Below are positions 14,828 to 18,836 of a stretch of DNA of 18,836 nucleotides, piece after piece. The position numbers were made by a program, and so were the translations under genes. This stretch comes from JBBKXP01 sp038251315. Its GTDB lineage: Bacteria; Pseudomonadota; Alphaproteobacteria; Rhodobacterales; Rhodobacteraceae. The stretch spans positions 1 to 18,836 of the forward strand of contig JBBSBK010000074.1 of the NCBI GenBank assembly GCA_038251315.1. Reading direction: 5' to 3'. The notes beneath the pieces were generated by a model. It was given only the letters and a program-made list of their open reading frames with translations, was not told the DNA's origin and did not search any database. Position 1 is the stretch's first letter. Every line of letters starts with the position of its first letter.

Positions 14828-15232
14828 GTGCGCCGGTTGGCGATCATCCCTTTGCTCGGCATCCCGCTGCTCGGCCTCTCCGCTTGCGACCCGGGCACAG
14901 GTGTCGCCGGGCAGGGCGCGTTCAACCCCAGCTATCAGGGGATCGAAACCCGCCTGCTCGACGGTGATCTGGTGAATTTTCGCGTCGCCATGGCGGGCGC
15001 ACGCGGCCCCGACGACGCCAGTAAATACGCCGAATGCGCCGCCGCCCAGTATACCCTGATCCGCGGGTTCGGTTTTCTGCGACATGTGCGCACGACGGTC
15101 GCCGAACAGGCTGGAATCTGGCGGGCAGATGCTGTTTATACCATCTCGCCAGCCCTGCCGCAGGGATTGAAGACGATAGACGCCGAAGTCACGGTCGCCG
15201 ATTGCGGTGCCCTTGGCATCCCAACGGTGTAA
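14828..15232 (+). CDS. Putative lipoprotein of unknown function between nuoG and nuoH
   Basis: 134 aa from GTG 14828, directly after the nuoG TAG with no spacing. The signal MRRLAIIPLLGIPLLGLSAC carries a classic lipobox (LSAC; lipidated Cys20). The mature part includes QGIETRLLDGDLVNFRVAMA, a KYAECAAAQYTLIRGFGFLR segment, and DAVYTISPALPQGLKTIDAE, ending TVADCGALGIPTV. Its ECAAAQYTLIRG.GFLR stretch loosely recalls the CPN..VRLIRGYSFLNSL stretch of the DUF5333-like protein on the other side of nuoG, so a distant relationship is possible. Function unknown; likely periplasmic and membrane-anchored. Confidence 0.75.
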   Translation: MRRLAIIPLLGIPLLGLSACDPGTGVAGQGAFNPSYQGIETRLLDGDLVNFRVAMAGARGPDDASKYAECAAAQYTLIRGFGFLRHVRTTVAEQAGIWRADAVYTISPALPQGLKTIDAEVTVADCGALGIPTV

Positions 15233-15242
15233 GAGGACGGAC

Positions 15243-16283
15243 ATGGTCGAATTCTTCACGAACACCAATCTGGGGATTGCCCTGCTGATCCTGGGGGAAT
15301 GCCTACTGCTGCTGATCCCGTTGCTCGTGGCCCTTGCTTTCCTGATGTATGCCGACCGCAAGATCTGGGCCGCGGTGCAGATGCGCCGCGGGCCGAATAT
15401 GGTCGGCGTGTTTGGCCTGCTGCAATCCTTCGCCGACTTCCTGAAATACATCGTCAAAGAGGTGGTGGTACCCGCAGGGGCCGATCGCACGGTATTCTTC
15501 ATTGCGCCGGTCATTTCATTCGTGCTGGCGACGATCGCCTGGGCGGTGATCCCGTTCAACGAGACCTGGGTGCTGGCCGACATCAACGTCGCCATCCTCT
15601 ATGTGTTCGCGGTCTCCTCGCTCGAGGTTTACGGCATCATCATGGGCGGATGGGCGTCGAACTCGAAGTATCCCTTCTTGGGCTCGTTGCGTTCGGCAGC
15701 GCAGATGATTTCCTACGAGGTATCGCTGGGTCTCATCATCATTGGCGTGATCATCTCGACCGGGAGCCTGAATTTCGGCGACATCGTCGCTGCGCAGGAC
15801 GGCGATTACGGGATCCTGAACTGGTATTTGATACCGCACTTCCCGATGGTTTTCCTGTTTTTCATCAGCGCCTTGGCTGAAACAAACCGCCCGCCCTTCG
15901 ACCTGCCCGAGGCCGAGTCGGAACTGGTCGCGGGCTATCAGGTCGAATATTCGTCAACCCCGTTCCTGCTGTTCATGATCGGCGAACTGATCGCGGTGGT
16001 GCTGATGTGCGCGCTGGTCAGCCTGCTGTTTTTCGGCGGATGGCTGTCGCCGATCCCCGGTCTGCCCGACGGCATCGGTTGGATGATCCTGAAAATGGCC
16101 TTTGTCTTTTTCATCTTCTCGATGGTCAAGGCGATTACCCCGCGCTACCGCTACGACCAGTTGATGCGGCTCGGTTGGAAAGTCTTCCTGCCGATGTCGC
16201 TGGCTTGGGTCGTTCTGGTCGCTTTCCTTGCAAAATTTGAAGTGTTCGGGGGCTTTTGGGCCCGCTGGGCGATTGGGGGCTGA
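15243..16283 (+). CDS. nuoH: NADH-quinone oxidoreductase subunit H
   Basis: 346 aa, against 345 in Paracoccus. It is a membrane subunit with about eight helices that joins the peripheral arm to the proton-pumping arm and lines the quinone tunnel and E-channel. Motifs: MYADRKIWAAVQMRRGPN (35-52), EVYGIIMGGWASNSKY (128-143), and the charged loop ETNRPPFDLPEAESELV (213-229) continuing to GYQVEYS. The start ATG 15243 lies 7-8 nt after AAGAGG; an upstream in-frame GTG/ATG extension would run into the lipoprotein gene. Confidence 0.97.
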   Translation: MVEFFTNTNLGIALLILGECLLLLIPLLVALAFLMYADRKIWAAVQMRRGPNMVGVFGLLQSFADFLKYIVKEVVVPAGADRTVFFIAPVISFVLATIAWAVIPFNETWVLADINVAILYVFAVSSLEVYGIIMGGWASNSKYPFLGSLRSAAQMISYEVSLGLIIIGVIISTGSLNFGDIVAAQDGDYGILNWYLIPHFPMVFLFFISALAETNRPPFDLPEAESELVAGYQVEYSSTPFLLFMIGELIAVVLMCALVSLLFFGGWLSPIPGLPDGIGWMILKMAFVFFIFSMVKAITPRYRYDQLMRLGWKVFLPMSLAWVVLVAFLAKFEVFGGFWARWAIGG

Positions 16284-16284
16284 C

Positions 16285-16779
16285 ATGGCTGCTTTCGACT
16301 ACACCCGCGCCGCCAAGTATTTCCTGCTGGCGGACTTTGCCAAAGGCTTTGCCCTTGGCCTGAAATATTTCTTTGCCCCTAAGGTAACGCTGAACTATCC
16401 GCACGAAAAAGGCCCGCTGTCGCCCCGGTTTCGCGGCGAACATGCCTTGCGCCGCTACCCGAACGGCGAAGAACGCTGCATCGCCTGCAAGCTGTGCGAG
16501 GCGATCTGTCCGGCGCAGGCCATCACCATCGACGCCGAACCGCGCGACGACGGGTCGCGCCGCACAACCCGTTACGACATCGACATGACCAAATGCATCT
16601 ACTGCGGGTTTTGTGAAGAAGCTTGCCCGGTCGATGCCATCGTCGAGGGGCCGAACTTCGAATACGCCACCGAAACCCGCGAAGAACTGTTCTACGACAA
16701 GGCCAAGCTGATGGCCAACGGCGACCGGTGGGAAGCCGAGATTGCGCGGAATCTGGAAATGGACGCGCCGTACCGATGA
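16285..16779 (+). CDS. nuoI: NADH-quinone oxidoreductase subunit I (2x[4Fe-4S])
   Basis: 164 aa. This 8Fe ferredoxin-like subunit passes electrons to N2 in NuoB. N6a/N6b ligands are in CIACKLCEAICP (Cys65, 68, 71, 75) and CIYCGFCEEACP (Cys104, 107, 110, 114). An N-terminal amphipathic helix (FLLADFAKGFALGLKYFF) rests on the membrane. The start ATG 16285 is one base after the nuoH stop; an upstream in-frame start at 16228 lies within nuoH and is rejected. The stop overlaps the next gene (ATGA). Confidence 0.96.
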   Translation: MAAFDYTRAAKYFLLADFAKGFALGLKYFFAPKVTLNYPHEKGPLSPRFRGEHALRRYPNGEERCIACKLCEAICPAQAITIDAEPRDDGSRRTTRYDIDMTKCIYCGFCEEACPVDAIVEGPNFEYATETREELFYDKAKLMANGDRWEAEIARNLEMDAPYR

Positions 16780-17174
16780 CCGATCCGAACCCCTTTGAAG
16801 CGATGATGAAGATGAGCCAGGACTGGGCGAAGTCGCTTGCGCCGGGTGCGGATGCCTTTTCCGCAAAGGGCTTTGAAAGTCTCTGGCCCACGCTGACCAA
16901 GGACACGATGGAGGCCTTTTTCGGCAAGGGTCTGAATCCCGAAGGGCTGGACGCGAAAACCCGCCTGTTGCTGACCCTGACCGGTCTGACGGTGCTGGGC
17001 GCGCAAGCCGAGGCGCAAATCCGGCTGACCGCCCGCCATCTGGTCGCCGCGGGCGCGACCAAACAGGAAATCGCGGAAACCATTGCGCAGGCCGGGCTGT
17101 TTGGCGGTATACCTGCGATGACACGCGCCATGGAATTGGCCACGTCCGTTCTGGACAAGGAGAGCGATCAATGA
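16776..17174 (+). CDS. Carboxymuconolactone decarboxylase (CMD)-family protein lacking cysteines
   Basis: 132 aa, all-helical CMD/AhpD-like fold. The segment GLDAKTRLLLTLTGLTVLGAQAEAQIRLTARHLVAAGATKQEIAET, followed by IAQAGLFGGIPAMTRAMELA, has the family pattern including the single His at about residue 87. There is no Cys anywhere in the protein, so it lacks the CxxC of AhpD-type peroxidases and cannot use thiol redox chemistry. The N-terminus (PNPFEAMMKMSQDWAKSLAP) resembles an amphipathic helix. It is embedded between nuoI and nuoJ with ATGA overlaps on both sides, so stoichiometric coexpression with complex I is likely. The biochemical role is unknown; an assembly or structural function is inferred. 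Confidence 0.82.
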   Translation: MTDPNPFEAMMKMSQDWAKSLAPGADAFSAKGFESLWPTLTKDTMEAFFGKGLNPEGLDAKTRLLLTLTGLTVLGAQAEAQIRLTARHLVAAGATKQEIAETIAQAGLFGGIPAMTRAMELATSVLDKESDQ

Positions 17175-17776
17175 CCGTTGCTGTCGTCGCCTTTTATGCC
17201 TTTGCGATCAGCACCCTGATGGGTGGACTGATGACCGTGGTCAGCCGCAACCCGGTCCATTCCGTGCTCTGGCTGATCCTTGCTTTCCTGTCGTCGGCCG
17301 GCCTTTTCATCCTGCTCGGGGCCGAATTTGTCGCCATGCTGCTGATAATCGTCTACGTCGGCGCGGTGGCGGTGCTTTTCCTGTTCGTTGTCATGATGCT
17401 CGATGTCGATTTCGCCGAACTCAAGGCGGAAATGTCGCGTTACATGCCGCTCGCTCTGCTGATCGGGGTCATCATCCTGATGCAACTGGCGCTGGCCTTT
17501 GGGGTCTGGGATTATTCCGACGGAGTGGCAGGTCGGTTGGCCGCGCCAACCGGGGATATCCATAATACTGCCGCCCTTGGCCTGCTGATCTATGACAAAT
17601 ACATCATGCTGTTTCAGCTTTCGGGCCTGATCCTGCTGGTAGCGATGATCGGCGCGATCCTGCTGACCCTGCGGCACCGTGTGGATATCAAGCGCCAGGA
17701 CGTTCTGGCCCAGATGTTCCGCGACCCGGCCAAGGCGATGGAACTGAAAGACGTGAAACCGGGGCAGGGGTTGTGA
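17171..17776 (+). CDS. nuoJ: NADH-quinone oxidoreductase subunit J
   Basis: 201 aa, the length expected for alphaproteobacterial NuoJ (Nqo10). It is a membrane subunit with five helices, next to NuoA, NuoH and NuoK. Its third helix, around LLIIVYVGAVAVLFLFVVMML, contains the conserved Tyr/Gly region that bends during turnover. The conserved N-terminal SRNPVHSVLWLILAFLSSAG and a polar C-terminal tail (KRQDVLAQMFRDPAKAMELK) are visible. The start overlaps the CMD-family stop by 4 nt. Confidence 0.96.
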   Translation: MTVAVVAFYAFAISTLMGGLMTVVSRNPVHSVLWLILAFLSSAGLFILLGAEFVAMLLIIVYVGAVAVLFLFVVMMLDVDFAELKAEMSRYMPLALLIGVIILMQLALAFGVWDYSDGVAGRLAAPTGDIHNTAALGLLIYDKYIMLFQLSGLILLVAMIGAILLTLRHRVDIKRQDVLAQMFRDPAKAMELKDVKPGQGL

Positions 17777-17853
17777 ACACGGTGTCGTCTTTGCTGTGGG
17801 CGTCGCCATCTTCGGGGCCGTGCCAACCGATGACCTCAATAACTGAAACTTGA
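17773..17853 (+). CDS. 26-aa GTG-initiated micro-ORF after nuoJ (doubtful)
   Basis: GTG 17773 overlaps the nuoJ stop (GTGA) and the frame runs to TGA 17853, 17 nt before the next micro-ORF. The peptide MNTVSSLLWASPSSGPCQPM and following residues are nondescript. It is listed because start/stop overlap at gene ends recurs in this operon; support is weak. Confidence 0.13.
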   Translation: MNTVSSLLWASPSSGPCQPMTSITET

Positions 17854-17869
17854 AACAAGGACAGACGAG

Positions 17870-17944
17870 ATGTCGAGAAATACCATAGTGGTTCTGGTGG
17901 TGGTGCTGATCGTCCTGGTCGGCGGCTTCGGATTTCTCCGCTGA
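17870..17944 (+). CDS. 24-aa single-transmembrane micro-protein between nuoJ and nuoK
   Basis: ATG 17870 to TGA 17944. The peptide MSRNTIVVLVVVLIVLVGGF continues GFLR: a short positive N-terminus, one 17-19-residue Val/Leu/Ile helix ending in Gly-Gly, then a basic residue. AAGGA (17857-17861) is 8 nt upstream of the ATG, a strong ribosome binding site. The layout is that of a genuine bacterial membrane micro-protein. It lies in the 240-bp nuoJ-nuoK gap, otherwise empty except for a hairpin. It is a candidate supernumerary or assembly peptide of complex I. Coding status is inferred from the ribosome binding site and hydrophobic pattern only. Confidence 0.55.
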   Translation: MSRNTIVVLVVVLIVLVGGFGFLR

Positions 17945-17986
17945 CGGCGCGATCGCGATGGAAGTCGGGGTGAACAGACAATAGAA

Positions 17987-18001
17987 GCCCGGCAACCGGG
18001 C
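17987..18001 (+). promoter_or_regulatory. Perfect intercistronic hairpin upstream of nuoK
   Basis: GCCCGG-CAA-CCGGGC forms a 6-bp all-G/C stem with a 3-nt loop, ending 15 nt before the nuoK ATG. No U-run follows, so it is not a usual terminator. It could stabilise or mark a processed 5' end of a nuoK-N transcript, or modulate nuoK translation. Confidence 0.4.
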
Positions 18002-18016
18002 GGAATCGAGAGACGC

Positions 18017-18322
18017 ATGATCGGACTTGAACACTACCTCACCGTCGCCGCCGCTTTGTTCGTCATCGGCATCTTCGGGCTGTTCCTGAACCGCAAGAAC
18101 GTCATCATCCTGCTGATGTCGATCGAACTGATGCTGCTGGCGGTGAACATCAACTTCGTCGCCTTTTCGGCGTTCCTCAACGACCTCGTCGGGCAGGTGT
18201 TCACCCTGTTCGTGCTGACCGTCGCCGCCGCCGAGGCGGCCATCGGGCTGGCCATCCTCGTCTGTTTCTTCCGCAACCGCGGCACCATCGACGTTGAAGA
18301 CGTCAACGTGATGAAGGGCTGA
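18017..18322 (+). CDS. nuoK: NADH-quinone oxidoreductase subunit K
   Basis: 101 aa, the standard length. It is a three-helix, MrpC-like antiporter-type subunit that takes part in proton transfer. The essential membrane glutamates are visible: Glu37 in SIELMLLAVN and Glu73 in AAAEAAIGLAI. The start ATG 18017 follows a CGAGAGA sequence. nuoL begins 4 nt after the stop. Confidence 0.97.
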   Translation: MIGLEHYLTVAAALFVIGIFGLFLNRKNVIILLMSIELMLLAVNINFVAFSAFLNDLVGQVFTLFVLTVAAAEAAIGLAILVCFFRNRGTIDVEDVNVMKG

Positions 18323-18326
18323 ATTC

Positions 18327-18836
18327 ATGCCAACGATGATCCTTTTCTCCCCCCTGATCGGGGCCCTGATCGCCGGGTTCGGCTGGCGGATCATCGGCGA
18401 GGCGGCGGCCCAGTGGATCACCACGGGTCTGCTGTTCTTTGCGGCGGCGCTGTCCTGGATCGTGTTCCTGAGCCATGACGGCCTGACCCAACAAATCCAC
18501 CTGCTGACATGGATCCAGTCCGGCAGCCTCGACACCGACTGGGCGATCCGGCTGGACCGGTTGACTGCGATCATGCTGATCGTCGTGACCACGGTGTCGG
18601 CCCTCGTCCATCTGTATTCCATCGGCTACATGGCGCATGACGAAAACTTTGGTGAAGGCGTGCCCTACAAGGCCCGGTTTTTCGCCTACTTGTCGTTCTT
18701 CACCTTTGCCATGCTGATGCTGGTCACGGCCGACAACCTTGTGCAGATGTTCTTTGGCTGGGAAGGGGTCGGCGTCGCGTCATATCTGCTGATCGGGTTC
18801 TACTACAAGAAGGCATCCGCCAACGCCGCCGCGATC
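18327..18836 (+). CDS. nuoL: NADH-quinone oxidoreductase subunit L, 5' part (runs off window)
   Basis: The first 170 codons of an expected ~700-aa Mrp-antiporter-like proton-pumping subunit; the frame is still open at the window end. Visible are TM helices around 5-20, 30-48 and 80-100, IRLDRLTAIMLIVVTTVSALVHLYSIGYM, and DNLVQMFFGWEGVGVASYLLIGF. Glu146 in GWEGVG corresponds to the essential Glu144 of E. coli NuoL. The start ATG 18327 is 4 nt after nuoK. Confidence 0.96.
   Translation, partial: MPTMILFSPLIGALIAGFGWRIIGEAAAQWITTGLLFFAAALSWIVFLSHDGLTQQIHLLTWIQSGSLDTDWAIRLDRLTAIMLIVVTTVSALVHLYSIGYMAHDENFGEGVPYKARFFAYLSFFTFAMLMLVTADNLVQMFFGWEGVGVASYLLIGFYYKKASANAAAI

Noticed and set aside
12617..15595. 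992-codon minus-strand open frame
   Set aside because: It is antisense to nuoG, the lipoprotein gene and the start of nuoH, all with solid family evidence. Its translation is rich in Arg/His/Gln/Asp/Gly without domains, as expected from the reverse complement of G/C-biased codons.
17168..18622. 484-codon minus-strand open frame
   Set aside because: Antisense to nuoJ, nuoK and nuoL; low-complexity His/Asp/Gln-rich translation without recognisable domains.
1..18836. tRNA, rRNA, CRISPR array, insertion sequence, phage or defence genes
   Set aside because: No cloverleaf, spaced direct repeats, transposase motifs or terminal inverted repeats were seen; all substantial ORFs belong to leucine degradation or the complex I operon.

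Overview
The window reads as one strand of a Rhodobacterales (Roseobacter/Rhodobacter/Paracoccus-like) alphaproteobacterial chromosome. The evidence is its high G+C content, a nearly gene-saturated plus strand with many ATGA stop/start overlaps, and complex I subunits whose lengths match those of Paracoccus/Rhodobacter. Small accessory ORFs are scattered between the nuo genes, as described for the nuo/nqo loci of R. capsulatus and P. denitrificans (the 'URFs').

Region 1 (1-4029) is the distal half of a leucine/isovalerate degradation (liu) operon. It holds the 3' part of an ASCH-domain protein, the biotin-carrying alpha subunit of methylcrotonyl-CoA carboxylase, hydroxymethylglutaryl-CoA lyase, and a crotonase that is probably methylglutaconyl-CoA hydratase. 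All four ORFs overlap by 1-8 nt, so translational coupling is likely. A 143-bp gap (4030-4172) with a weak hairpin separates this operon from the next.

Region 2 (4173-18836) is the NADH:quinone oxidoreductase (complex I) operon in canonical order: nuoA, B, C, D, E, F, G, H, I, J, K and the first 170 codons of nuoL. All visible Fe-S, FMN/NADH and quinone-site residues are present in the subunits, with one exception. nuoC is split by an in-frame TAA at codon 165, at a position where relatives carry Tyr. The remaining 45 codons continue in frame and still encode the conserved NuoC C-terminus.

Between the nuo genes lie accessory genes. They are an 86-aa secreted protein (after nuoD); a two-TM protein with a helix-hairpin-helix (HhH) domain that is also fused to the C-terminus of NuoE, and a DUF5337-like two-TM protein (between nuoE and nuoF); and two tandem, apparently paralogous lipoproteins plus a secreted DUF5333-like protein (between nuoF and nuoG). 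A further lipoprotein sits between nuoG and nuoH, a cysteine-free carboxymuconolactone-decarboxylase-family protein between nuoI and nuoJ, and a 24-aa single-TM micro-ORF between nuoJ and nuoK. Two 20-21-aa micro-ORFs bridge nuoD to nuoE through start/stop overlaps. The accessory proteins are mainly exported or membrane-bound, which suggests a lineage-specific periplasmic or membrane set of assembly or supernumerary factors around complex I. That functional reading is inference.

No tRNA, rRNA, CRISPR array, insertion sequence or phage gene was seen. The only non-coding stretches are short (up to about 220 bp) and are described individually.
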